Source: Emydura subglobosa
Taxonomy: Eukaryota; Chordata; Testudines; Chelidae
Reading direction: 5' to 3'
Length of the DNA: 64,000 nt
NCBI GenBank assembly: GCA_007922225.1
Contig: ML679973.1
Location: 4,714,413-4,778,412, forward strand
Part shown: one piece after another, positions 1-11,370 of the stretch
Numbering within the stretch: position 1 is the first letter of the stretch
How the letters are laid out: each line of letters begins with the position of its first letter
Made by a program: the position numbers and the translations under genes
The notes under the pieces: model-generated
The model's database searches: none
Told to the model about the DNA's origin: nothing
The model's input: only the letters and a program-made list of their open reading frames with translations

Positions 1-1596
1 CCTCCAGATCCCTAGCTGCTTTTGTCTGCTTGAGTTCTGACAGGATTTTAAGCTATGCTAGCTCACAAATGTCAGTGCTGGAAAAATCATTGATTTTCAC
101 TCTGAAAGTCTGGCGTCTCAGCTTTCCAGTGGTATAAATCATTAGCATCTTCCTGTAGCATCTGTGCCCTGCCGCCACCTACAGTTCTGAGGAGAGGCAA
201 GATAGTCACGGGAACAACGTGATATTAAATGAGGCTAATACCTCACTACCAGACAAGGCTGGGAACACTTTGGCAGAATCAATGAAAATGCCTTCAGGAC
301 CAGTAAGTCGTCCCCACCCCCCCCCCCCCGACACTAGCCCATGACCAGTGACTGGAATCAAAGAGGATGGTTTCCACCTGGTCAGAATGGTTTATTTTTC
401 CCAAGACCACTCCCACATGCACACAAACATTGCCTGTTTCTACAACAGAACAGGCTAGTTTACATCTCCTATCACTAATGTGACTTGCTATTTCACACAC
501 TTCTGCACTCCCCGGACTAGTCGGGAGAAGAAGTACTTCAAAAAAGGCTGCCCATCACCAGGTTTCTGATCCCCCCCATCTTCCCCCTCAGAAATAGGTC
601 TCACTAGAGGGGCTGTTCTGGCAACATTTCCAGGTCCAATTTTTGCAGTCTCAAGAGGTTCAGCTGAGGTATGGAGAAGCATCCACACAGCCTCTGAACC
701 CTTTGGGGCACCCAGCAATGCAAGACAAGGCATAAACCACAGACATTGTGTGAAAGACAGGGCGGAAATCTTAGATTCATCTCCCACATTCCTGCTGTGC
801 GTGCAAAACAGCCACCCTCTGCAAAGTCAAATCCCCTCTTTACACGCCCTGCGGCAAAGCCTTTCAGTGCTAATCCACTCATGTACAATGCAGCCCTGAT
901 TCTCCCAACTCCTGGTAAATTAAGGTTGGCTGTGTTTCCTGGGACAACCTGTCTCCTTCGCACAGTATTTTAGTTTCAGCCCTGTAGAGCTTAAAAGCTT
1001 CCCCATAGAACGGAAGTTACCCAATGACTGGAACCCCTGATCTTATCAAGGCTGTGGGTGTCCTGACACAACCTCAGGCTTGTTTAAAAGTGATCTGTTT
1101 AGTTTAAATCTGCAAAGAATTGATTCCAGTTAGGTTTAAATCAGGTTCACAGTGGCCACATGGGGATCCCAAGGGTTTAACGAAATCTATTGAAAAAAAT
1201 AGACCTTAAATTTGTACAATTTGTAAAGACAAGGCCCCAGCTCGCAAAAGTTTGCGGGACACTAAGCCCTACAGGCAGGGACCCTGTCCTTATATTTACC
1301 TATGAAGGGCCAAACCCATCTAGGCTTTGTGTTGACTATGAAATACAATGAAATTTAACTTGGGCTTAGCTAACACATACTAGCTAAACCTGACCTAAAA
1401 CTTGGCTACCTTTCCTAGTCGAGACAAAAGTCCTGTTATGCTATGTAAGTCTGAAGGGATTTGGGACCAGTGTTAGGAGGATTTCTAACAAGAGACAAGA
1501 ATTTTGGATGGTCAGAAGGTAGGCTGGAACAAAGGGTAACAAATCCTGCTCTTCTCCACCCCACACATCAATTCTCAGCAAACTACTCCACCTCAC
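1..1596 (-). other. VANGL1: VANGL1 intron downstream of the last visible exon
   Basis: Non-coding sequence between the window edge and the donor of the VANGL1 exon at 1.6 kb. I looked on the minus strand for the next expected exon (the Ala/Arg-rich stretch that follows in VANGL proteins) and did not find it, so it should lie left of the window. A cytosine homopolymer tract of about 20 bases interrupted by one A lies near 311-330. Nothing else is recognisable. Confidence 0.7.
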
Positions 1597-1734
1597 CTAC
1601 CATCCACATTGTAGACCTTCAGGCCAGCCATATGTTTGGCTGCACGGGACTTGGAGGCCATTAACAAGGACGGGTTATAGACAGTGAAATCTCGGTAGTA
1701 GTTTTCCAGAACCACCAATGCAGCTCGCTGGATG
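1597..1734 (-). CDS. VANGL1: VANGL1 coding exon (start of the cytoplasmic C-terminal region)
   Basis: Reading right to left, a CTAG acceptor at 1735-1736 precedes about 46 codons beginning [16 protein letters not shown] and ending [13 protein letters not shown]. This matches vertebrate VANGL1 immediately after the fourth membrane segment. The first base (C) completes a Ser codon begun by AG at the end of the preceding exon (22,637), which confirms the junction phase. The 3' end is ambiguous: GTAGGT would end the exon at 1601 and GTGAGG at 1597. This region begins the cytosolic tail that recruits Prickle and Dishevelled in planar cell polarity signalling. The rest of the tail, including the C-terminal PDZ-binding ETSV-type end known for the family, is outside the window. 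Confidence 0.95.
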
Positions 1735-2830
1735 CTAGAAAGAAAATGCAATAAAACATTTTTAAAACAGACAACTTAACATTAGAAAGAGAAACACAGA
1801 TAACCACATTCACTGGAAACCGATCATTACTGTCACAGCTCCGTGTACCATGCAATTCGACAGCTGACAAATCGGTCAGACTCCACCACTTGTGGAACTG
1901 GGTTCCAGGATTTAGGCATTCATTTTTGGGCAAAGAGTTTGCCTTTACACAGGTGCTAAGAAAAGCTTCTTAAATGGGAACAGGGTGTAAACGGACACAG
2001 TATCGCCTTCAAATCTGCAGACAGCCTGGCCAGAAGTTAAGATGCAGTATTAGCACATATTAGCCCGCCAGCCTGACTCAGGTACAGGCACTAGTTCAGT
2101 ACTGACTGATGCTTTCCCCTCCAAATCTTCTACAGCACCTCATGGTTCCTGAGAGGACGCTCACCCGACTGCTGACACGGCATAATCCTCACAGCTTGTG
2201 AGATCAGATAAGATCACAGCCCGAGGTAGGATGGCGGCTTTATAGCAACACTCCCAATTTCGGATTGCATCCCACACAAGGGCTGGGAAATGAAAGCGTG
2301 TCACCTCCTCCCTTTGAGTTGGCTTCTATTCCTAACAGAACAGCCAACATATACCACTGGTCTACTAAGGATTTGGCTACAAGGTTTCCTTTCCTCATTA
2401 TCAGTTTGTCAAGCAAAATATAAAGAGAGGCTTCGTTTAAAGACGTTACAAACTGAAATGTTTCAAAATGAGCCAAGGCCAGGGTTAAAATTAGGCAGGA
2501 TGCAAGGAGAAGCTCTACCGATCAGCTCCCATCATACAGCTCTGCCATTGTAAGGCTGGCCCCCCGAGCATCCCCTTCAGCAGACCCACCAACAGAGATT
2601 TCGTCACCAAGTCACAAGCCAAGGGAATTGGCTGAGAAAACCAGGCTGCTTTCACTTTTAACCCACAAGGATCTGAACTGAACAGCTAGCACATTAGCTG
2701 CCAGGACCAACCGAACCAGTTTTAATTGTTAAGTTACATATACCATTAACAAGTAAATGCCCCCATGAAAACAAAGAGCAGAGGATTCTGACGTGTGTTA
2801 TAATAAGAAGGTTGTAGGATACGTAAGAAT

Positions 2831-3152
2831 AGGAAGAGACGGTTACTTACCTTGTAACTGTTGTTCTTCCAGATGTGTTGCTCATGTCCATTCCAGTGTA
2901 GGTGGGTGCGTACCTCCGTGCACGGTTACTGGAATTTTTTTCCCCTTTAGTGGTACCTGTAGGGCTGGCTCCGGTGCCCCCTAGAGTCCAGTGCACATGC
3001 CGCAGTGTATCAGATGCCGTCGGCCCTATGCCCCCTCAGTTCCTTCTTGCCGTCAACTCCGACAGCAGGGACGGGGGGCGGGTAACGGAATGGACATGAG
3101 CAACACGTCTCGAAGAACAACAGTTACAAGGTAAGTGACCGTCTTTTCTTCT
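2831..3152. repeat. Fold-back unit of the partial DIRS element, about 64-bp arms
   Basis: The left arm (2831-2894) and right arm (3087 to about 3152) are near-perfect reverse complements around the core ACCTTGTAACTGTTGTTCTT, separated by about 190 bp. The loop is moderately GC-rich. An equivalent unit sits in the other DIRS copy at 24,666-24,965, so this is a structural part of the element and not a chance palindrome. DIRS elements are known for inverted termini and an internal complementary region, and this is probably that part. Confidence 0.8.
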
Positions 3153-3786
3153 TCGAGTGCTTGCTCATGTCCATTCCATTCTAGGTAACTCACAAGCAGT
3201 ACCTTGGAGGTGGACCCGGCGTTCACAGATGAGCCGTTTGCAGCACCGCTCTGCCGAAGCTGGCATCATCCGGCGCCTGTTGGACGATGGCGTAGTGGGA
3301 CATGAAGGTGAGCACCAATGACCAAATAGCAGTCCTACAGGTGTCCTGCACAAGTACCTGCACCAGAAAGGCCACTGAGGAAGCTTGCACCCTGGTGCAG
3401 CGGGCTGTGACAATCCCCGGCAGAGGCACCTTCGCCTGCTCATAACAAAACTTGATGTGGAAGTTATCCAAGAGGAAGTTCGGGGGCTGGAGGCAAGTAA
3501 CCCTTTCATCCCATCCACCACCGAAACAAAAGTTGCGTTGTCTTCCGGAACAACTTAGTGCGTTCAATATAGAATGCTAACGCATGCCTAACATCAAGCA
3601 TGTGCCACCTCTGTTCTTCTTCCGAGGCATGCAGTTGGGGAAAGAACACCGGAAGAAACATATCCTGGTTGCAATGAAATTGAGACTACTTTGGGTAAAA
3701 AAGCCGGAGGAGGCCACAACTGGACCTTGTCCTTATAGAAGGTCGTGTATGGTGCCCTAATCTCAGAGACTTTTCTTGCTGAAGTA

Positions 3787-3868
3787 GAGACATTCCAGAG
3801 AGGTAGCCGTGTTAGTCTGTATACAGCAAAAACAACGAGAGTTCTGTAGCACCTTAAAGACTAACAAA
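3787..3868 (+). repeat. Short interspersed repeat inserted in the DIRS copy, 10-bp target duplication
   Basis: A unit of about 80 bp containing GTAGCCGTGTTAGTCTGTA and CACCTTAAAGACTAACAAA interrupts the recombinase region. It is flanked by the identical direct repeat TGCTGAAGTA at 3777-3786 and 3869-3878. I recognise this consensus as a frequent repeat in turtle and crocodilian DNA but cannot name the family with confidence. It is younger than the DIRS copy it interrupts. Confidence 0.75.
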
Positions 3869-6800
3869 TGCTGAAGTAATCACGACTAGAAAGGATACCT
3901 TCCAGAAGAGCAACAGCAATGGGCAGGTAACGAAAGGCTCGAAAGGGGATCCCGTGAGCCTAGACAGAACTAGGTTTAGGTCCCAAGGGGGCACCACGTC
4001 TTGAACTTGAGGGTAGAGCCTCTCTACTCCTTTCAGGAACCTAACCATCATAGAATGGGAAAAAACGATTTCCCGTCTATTGGGGGGTGAAAGGCTGAGA
4101 TGGCCGCCAGGTTTTCTAAATCCTTCTGTCAGCTCAACTCTGGCTCCCATACGGTCACATGGGCACCAAATTAGGAAACAGCTAGAATTTCATTTCAGGA
4201 CTTTTTGTTTTAAAGCTAAATTCTCTTTCATCTTTTCAAGGCACTGATGGTACGGATAAGAAAATTAGAAGGGTCACAATAAATTAGAATAGTGAATGAA
4301 TGGTTGAATCACAGCCTCCAGGCTGTATTGCTCAACCTTCTTACCCACATCAAGAAGGAGCACCGCCCTTAACTGTACAGTAGGAAAACTATTTCTGCTG
4401 TGTTATGAGCTATACAGCAACAAGAATCCCCCACCCCCCAAACACACACACTGCCCTTCCCACTGCTGGGAGAAAAGGGCACAGAGAAGGAATCCATTTG
4501 TGAAAATGAAAAGGCAGGTAAGTGGCCAGATGTATTTGGTGGGTAGTACAGTGTCCCTGCAGCCCTGAGTAGATCAAAAGCCTTCGAGGGATTATAAAAT
4601 GGGTGAACTGACAAGAATAGAATGCTAAATACACACACAAAATTCAGCTCTAATTCTATATTCTCTGGGATTTTCTGCTGCAGGCCAGTTACGCTGCTTC
4701 TTTAGTAATGCACAGAGAGCCTGCTGCAGAAAGCTCTTGTCTCTCCTCCCACGCTCAATGGACTCCAGATCAGATGGAAACTGGCTCGGTTCCCAGGCTG
4801 TGGTTCTGAGGCTTTCCTGGCAGATAGTCTGTCTGACAAGGAGTTCAGCCCTATATTAGCTGGTAATGCTTCACTCGGCAATCCTGCAAGTTAACTTTCC
4901 TTCCATTTAAAATTAAAACAAGGGGATGGGCTGGGAAGAAGATTTCAGTGCACTGTAACTTAAATTACCCACTCAGATGGTTGCAGCTGGTGTCCTGCAT
5001 ATGACAGCATCCAGTATAATAGGCTAGGAGATGCACCATCTTTTATCAAGAATTTCAAAGTGTTTTACAACATCAGATCAGCCTCAAATCACTGTTGTGG
5101 CAAGGCAGAAGACACTTGCCCTTTGTCTAGGCTGCAGCCCCAATAAAATCAGGATATTCCTAATGTAGATAAATTCCTCGATACTGTGGTGTGAAATCAG
5201 TAAGAGGCTCATGTCAGAGCATGCTGTTAGTAGGGGAAGCCAATAAGCAGATAACAGAAGAACACTGTACTTCAATAGCATCTTGCATCTGCGGATTGCA
5301 AAGCCTCTTACAAACAGTGATGAATTAAGTTTTACAATCCCCCTGAGAAGGAGGGATTTGTTTTTTCTGTGTGTGAAACTGTTGCCATACTTCCCCCTCC
5401 TACCACAGGTAACTCAAGAGCAGCCGCACCTGGTCAAAGTTGTTGCTAAATGTGACTTCAGTTTTAGAGATCATGAGACACTTTGAAACTTGCAGGCCAA
5501 AATGGCCTTAATCTTGGCTTTCATGATGGATTTAAATCACACCGACTCAAGTCTCTTTTCAAGAAGATTCTTCTTTGAGGCGTTGCAGAAGACAGGAAGT
5601 GATATGATGAAGCTCAGAGCAGAGAAAGGCCATCCTGGCACACATGTCCAAATCCAATCCACAACAAGTAACAGTATGCAGACATGCTACGCTAGACTTT
5701 TAACCACTGGAGTCCCTGTCTTTCAAGATATGTTACAGGGCAGCCCCTGCAGCACCAGGGGTAAGGTTGAGCAGAGGTTTCTGAAGAGACAGCTCTAAAC
5801 AAAACATTTAAAATCCACATGCATGCTCTGATGGGCCTGGCAATTCCTGTGCTAGTTGATAGCCCTGGGTAGCGTTAATGGCGCAAATTTGGGGTTGTTT
5901 GGTCAAAGTGTTCCAGAGAGAAAGTTTCTCCACCAAATGACCTACTTCTAAATTTTCTAGTGCTCTAGAAACTGGCACAATGAGTTAAGAACCCCGTTCA
6001 CTAAAACTGGGTGGTCAGCTGAGAACAGACCTGCTCCATGCACAGCAGTCACATGATACTGAGATCAGGTGACAGCAGAAACTGGGGAAACTGAGCTCTG
6101 AATCCTCAAGGAAAACCTCAGTGAGACACATCCACTCAGCTGATGGCTTAGGGAGGATGGCACCAATATGCACTTCCAATGACCCCGAGTTCAAAGTCCC
6201 CTACGAGGCAGTTTCCTGTGATTAGTTTTGTGCAGACGGGCTCTGCACCCAGCCTAAAACTACGGCCAGTACTCTATAGGGATGTCATATCACTGGGCTG
6301 CCCTGAGCTCATCTAGTGTAGGCGATCAGCTGCCAATCTAAAATGTACAGATCTGCTGGGCACTTATAAGGGTACTACCCTTCTCACAGGCCTTCAGCTA
6401 CCAGCTGGGGACAGCGCCAAGGAATATGTGCCCAGGAAGCTTCCCAGAATTGTCCCTCAATTGCATTTGCGCTATTCTCATTACTCCCTTTTTCCTCAAA
6501 AAGCAAGGGGAAATTCACACACAGAACCCCTTTGCAAGCACGGAGGTCTGAAGTCACTTAGCATTACTCAGTGCTCCTCATGCCCTGCCAGAATATTAGC
6601 ATGCAGCTCTCAAAACTTAAGCATTGCAAAACCTGGAAACCCCAGCTGAAGATGAGTGTGGGAAAGTCTCACTGAACCCTGCCCATGTGAGGATGGCAAT
6701 AGGGATTAGAAATAACAGTACCTTAGCCCTCTCTAAACAAATGTCCAAGCCAACACAATTCATATGGTCCAATTCATATGCACCCTCACTGTGTTCGGTG

Positions 6801-7744
6801 CAGTACCTCTGATCCAGGAAGTACTTGCTACTGGTTGGCAGAGGCGGAGGGAAGGGAATGGTATCGTGCTCTTCCACTGACCCTTGTCGTAAGGAGGCAG
6901 TCAGGATAGAGGGTTAAGCTTGTCTCAAACTGGTGGCGGCGGCAGCAGCATTTCAGTTTTATATCTGAGCGCACACACATAATAAAAACGAGTGAAGAAC
7001 CCCGTTCAACGACTGTGTCGGAACAAGCAGAATGCAGAAACAGGTCCTCAGACTACCGTAACTGCAACAGTATTTTGTTTTAGTTTACATGGGCTATGGT
7101 CTCACTCCCTTCAACGATAGGAAAACCACATTTTCTTGTCAGACAACCACAACCCAAGTCTACAGGCAATTAAAACTAAGTGCTCGGAATTCCCCACCCC
7201 GCAAACCAGCACAGAAAATAGCGCTGGGAATGCCAGGATTTGGCAAGTTTGTTTTAAACACATGACTTGTAGGGAAGGAGTCCCCAGTCTGCTCCCCAGC
7301 TGACTACATGGTAGCAACAGAACATTCAGCACTTCACCCCTGGCTCTATTAATTGAATGCATGCTAATAGTGCAGTTAAAGGATCATGTACTTCATACAG
7401 GCACCAAGGATTTGTCTGACTGTCTCAAGGAATCACTTCCTATGTCAATTTCTTCTCTCCCTTTAAAGACAGCCTAGGAAATTAAGTACAAGACATCTAT
7501 ACTAATGCAACATTAATGTTGCAATGTTTAAAAAAATATCCAACTAGTCAAGAAATGCCCTAGTTAAGTTTCCAACTTCAGGGCTCTCTCAATTGCTTTG
7601 AACATTCCAAATATTTTTGGGCATGCATCACACAAAACATTAAGTTACTCATTTAACAAAATAAAACTGTAACTAAAAAATAATCTGTACAAAATGTCCA
7701 TGGTAACAGTTCCACAGGGATTTTGTACAACCTTAATTAAAAAG

Positions 7745-7930
7745 TTCAGGATGTGGTAGATTCTCCATCACTTAAAGTCTAAGTCAAGATTGGATGTCTA
7801 AAAATATGCTCAGCCAAAAGTTGCAGGCTTGATGCAAGAGTTATTGGATGAAGTTCTAGGGATGCATGTCATGCAGGAGGTAAGGCTACAACCAAAAAGG
7901 TCTCTTCCAGCCCTTACAAATCTATTAATT
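7745..7930 (+). mobile_element. CR1-type LINE 3' end fragment
   Basis: Contains the typical CR1 tail order: a segment like GTAGATTCTCCATCACTTAA, then a segment like AAGATTGGATGTCT, then a Leu-rich AT-rich stretch, and then a segment like GGTCTCTTCCAGCCCTTACA. This marks the end of a CR1 copy in plus orientation. It is diverged and 5' truncated. Confidence 0.7.
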
Positions 7931-10900
7931 CTCTGTTGCACTGAGAAATGAGGAGAAGAAACAGGCAGAAGATGGGGTGGAAAGGAAGAAAAGAAGGGAA
8001 GCCAATCCCTGCAGGAGAGAGGGAGAGATAAAGATATTCAGGGACTGGAGCTTAGTGGGAAAATTGAGGATGATGTACAGGGGACTGAGAGAGAATATAA
8101 CAAATTCATACCAACACAAGGGAAAAAAAAAAAAAAAAAAGACAGGTTTGTGTGATCGAGGATTCCACAGACAGAAGAATCAGCAGGCCTGTCACCAGAA
8201 CACATCCAGAGAATAGAAGAGTATGCTGTTTGCCAGGAGCAAGGTTATGAGATGTGGACATGAGGCTGAAAAGGATCCTGAGGAGAGCAGGGGGAAAAAA
8301 ATCTATAGAGTATAATGCATGTTGGAACAAATGACACTGCTAGATTCTTAATAGAATGACTCAAGAGTGACTTTGCTAGGCTCAGTAAGATGCTTAAAGA
8401 GGAAGCTCAGGTGAGTTTCAGCGGAATATTTCCAATCCCTAGAGGGGGACAAGTTAATGAAGATGAACAGGTGGTTCAAGGATTGGTGCTAAGGTGAAGG
8501 TTTTGGGATGATCGACCATTAGGAAGCATTCATAGAAAGAAGATTGTGCTTAAATGATGGACTTCACTTGAGTACCTTCTGGGATCAAGGCTGGCATGAT
8601 TGATAAAGAAGCGTTTTGAACTAGGAGACTAGGGGAGAAGGTTAGGAGAGACCTTGAGAAATCTCCACATTCAATACACAGAACACTAAAACCAGCTAAA
8701 TGAAGATACTCTAAGGGATAAAAAGAACACCAGAAGGTATGAGTATGGACAGCAAGGTGAAAAAGTACAAATACTGATTTGAGTAGTAGTTAGGTAAATG
8801 TCACAATTAGGGAAAAGGACTATACCTAATCCAGGTAGAAAACTGGATGAGGTCTGAACAAAAACACCTGAAGAGCTTGTACATGAACGCAAGGAGTCTG
8901 GGCAATAAAAGGGAAGAACTTGAACTACTGATGCAGGAGATTAAACCAGATATTATAGGAATTACATAAGCATGGTGAAATAGCACCCATGAATGCAAAA
9001 GAGGTATTGACGGGTAAGAGCTGTTTAGGAAAGATAGGAAAAAAGGTAAAGGTGTGAGGTAGGACTGTACATCAATGAAGTAGTAAACTGTAAAGAAATA
9101 GGAAGTGACAGTATGGACAAAACAACCTGTTTCGGTCAAAATCACTTTGGGGAAGGATTGTAAGACAGACTGTATTAGGCAAGTGTTTGGGTGTGCTCCA
9201 GACCCCCAGCAGTCAGACTCATATGGACAGAGATCTGTTTAATAATATTAGAGAGAGAAATACACTTGGGAATTGTGTCTTATGATGGGAGACTAACTTC
9301 CCAGATATAGACTGAAAAATAAATGCTACTAATATAGGTAGGGCCTAATTTTTTCTGGATACGATAGACGACATTTTTTCCCATCAGACTGTCAGCAAAC
9401 CAACAAGAGATGATGCAGTTTTAGACTTGTTTTGGTAAGTAGTTAGTGACAACATCATAGAAGAGCTGGTCATAGGAAATAACCTTGGATGGAGTGAGCA
9501 CAAGCTGCTTTTGTTTAAATTAAATGAAAGAATAACCAAAACCAGGTAAGAACTATGGTTTTAAATTTCAAGAGTTTTAAAGGAATTAAAGTTAAAGTTA
9601 ACTGGTCTGAAGAGCTCAAGGATTTAAAAGTGGGGGAAAACTTGGAATTTCTTCAAAATCAGCTATACAAATGCTATACTATATCTACCATTTGCATACC
9701 AAGCAAGGGGCAAAACTTGTAGGGAAAGGTTCCAGGCCCAGCTGGATGAATAACCACTTCAGAAAGGTTATTAGGAGTAAGCAGAGAGCCTACCAGGAAT
9801 GGAAAAAAGGGATTGATCCTCAAAGAAAGTTACATCATGGAAGTTAGAAAATGCAAAAATAAAGTGAGAATTGCTAAAAGTCAAGTTGAATTAGCTCTTG
9901 CCAAAGAAATTGAAAAAAAATTTAAGTTATATAAATAAAACAAAATAAAGAAGGATGAGATTGGGCTGTTGTACAGTGTGAATGAGAAGGAGTTTAAATA
10001 TACTCTAAGACTTAAGTACTATGGCCCAAAAACTAAATGAATACTTTGCCTCTGTTTTCAATAAGGATGATAATATGGAACATGGGCAGGAAGACAGGAT
10101 GGCTGATGGAAGTGCATAGAAAAGAAGGTACCATATCTGAGGAGGAAGAAAAAAACTTAGAGAGTTTAAGGTGCTCAAATCTGGAGAATTTGATAATTTT
10201 CATCCCAGAATATTGAAATAATTGGCAGATGAGATTGCTAGTCCAGTAGCAAGGATTTTAATAAATCTATCTATTCGGGGGTAGTACCATATGTCTGGAG
10301 AATAGTTAATATCATACCTATATTTAGGAAAGGGAAACAAAACAAAAACAAAAAAGAGATCCCGGCAATTAGACCTGTTAATCTGATCATAGGAGAATGC
10401 AAGACTTTAAAACAAAAGACTCATTAAAGTTCATGGAGGTAAAAGGAATGTAATGCAATATAGGTTTACCAAAGGTAGATCATGCCAGATTAATTTCATT
10501 TCCTCCTTTGAAAAAATATCTGATTATTTTAAAGAAGGAAATTGCAGCAGATTTAATATAGTTGACTTCAGGTAAAGCATTTGACACGGTACCACACGGG
10601 AAATTGTTAAATTAGAGAAGATGGGGATTGGTATGAGAATTGTAAGGTGGATAAAGAAGTGTCTAAAGGAAAGAAGGCAACAGATACTGATGCGTTCCCT
10701 ATCACACTGGTTCTCAACCTTTCCAGACGGCTGTACCCCTTTCAGGAGTTTGATATGTCTTGAGTATCCCAAGTTTCACCTCACTTAAATACTTGCATAC
10801 AAAAATCAGATCTAAAATACAAAAGTTTCACAGCACACTATTATTGAAAACTTGCTTACTTTCTCATTTTTACCACAGAATTATAAAAAATGAATATAAA

Positions 10901-11370
10901 TATTGTACTTACATTTTAATGCGATACTTGAGCCTGTTTTTTCACTTGTGAGCCTTGTCTGAAGCCCAAGCCTTGCCACCTGGGGCTGAAGCATGTAACA
11001 GCTTTGCAATTGCCTCTGTGGCATGAGCCCTGGGGCAATATCACCCCCCTAAATCCGTCCTCCTACCCCTTTGGGAAGTCACAACCCCAAGGTTAAGAAA
11101 TACTGATCTAGATGATTTGATGTACCCTCTGGAAGACCTCTACGTATCCCCAGGGGTATGCATACACCTGGTTGAGAACCACTGAACTGTCATACTGAAG
11201 GGAGGTCACTAGCAGAGTCCTCAGAATCTGGTCTTGGGACCAATCTTATTCAATATTTGTATTGATGACCTTGGCACAAAAGAGTAGCAATGTGCAATGA
11301 AATCTGCTGAGGATACGAAGTTGGAAGGTATTGACAACACACAGAGGAGTATCAGAGTATAGTCAGCCCA
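7931..11370 (+). mobile_element. CR1-type LINE, decayed, split by a hAT-type element
   Basis: Plus-oriented non-LTR retrotransposon remains. The 8.1-8.7 kb part resembles the CR1 ORF1 esterase-like region. The part at 10.0-10.7 kb resembles the start of the reverse transcriptase (phrases corresponding to LNEYFASVF and RPVNL). After interruption by the element at 10,705-11,184, the LINE resumes (11,193-11,370) with the segment that encodes the region around the second Asp box in CR1 (like CTTATTCAATATTTGTATTG). Frames are destroyed by many indels, and an A tract at about 8123-8140 is present. The left boundary is approximate. Confidence 0.65.
10705..11184. mobile_element. hAT-type non-autonomous DNA transposon, copy 1
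   Basis: A 480-bp element with terminal inverted repeats: CACTGGTTCTCAACC on the left and GGTTGAGAACCACTG on the right. Flanking octamers CCCTATCA (10,697-10,704) and AACTGTCA (11,185-11,192) agree at 5 of 8 positions, consistent with an aged 8-bp duplication. There is no coding capacity. A second copy of the same family lies at 36,908-37,322. It interrupts the CR1 LINE, so it inserted later. Confidence 0.8.

Larger units (their letters stand above)
2831..4150 (-). mobile_element. Partial DIRS-type retrotransposon (recombinase end plus terminal repeat)
   Basis: Right-hand part of a tyrosine-recombinase (DIRS) retrotransposon, coding on the minus strand. Its terminal module (2831-3180) matches the end of the larger copy at 24.67-25.01 kb: a fold-back unit followed by the motif CGAGTGCTTGCTCATGTCC. 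Inward of it, minus-strand frames at 3854-4150 (VRFLKGVERLYP, LTGSPFEPFV) and 3223-3567 resemble the DIRS recombinase. Frames are broken by stops and frameshifts and by an inserted short repeat at 3787-3868. gag, RT and RNase H are missing, so the copy is truncated at about 4150. Family assignment is from recalled DIRS protein patterns. Confidence 0.75.

Noticed and set aside
2831..3152. CRISPR-like or microRNA cluster
   Set aside because: Only two inverted arms with a large loop are present, and the same unit recurs at a DIRS terminus. Vertebrate DNA has no CRISPR arrays.
5490..5798. Open frame of 102 codons in a VANGL1 intron
   Set aside because: No domain, no conserved composition, antisense to the gene, and within the length expected by chance in this many bases.
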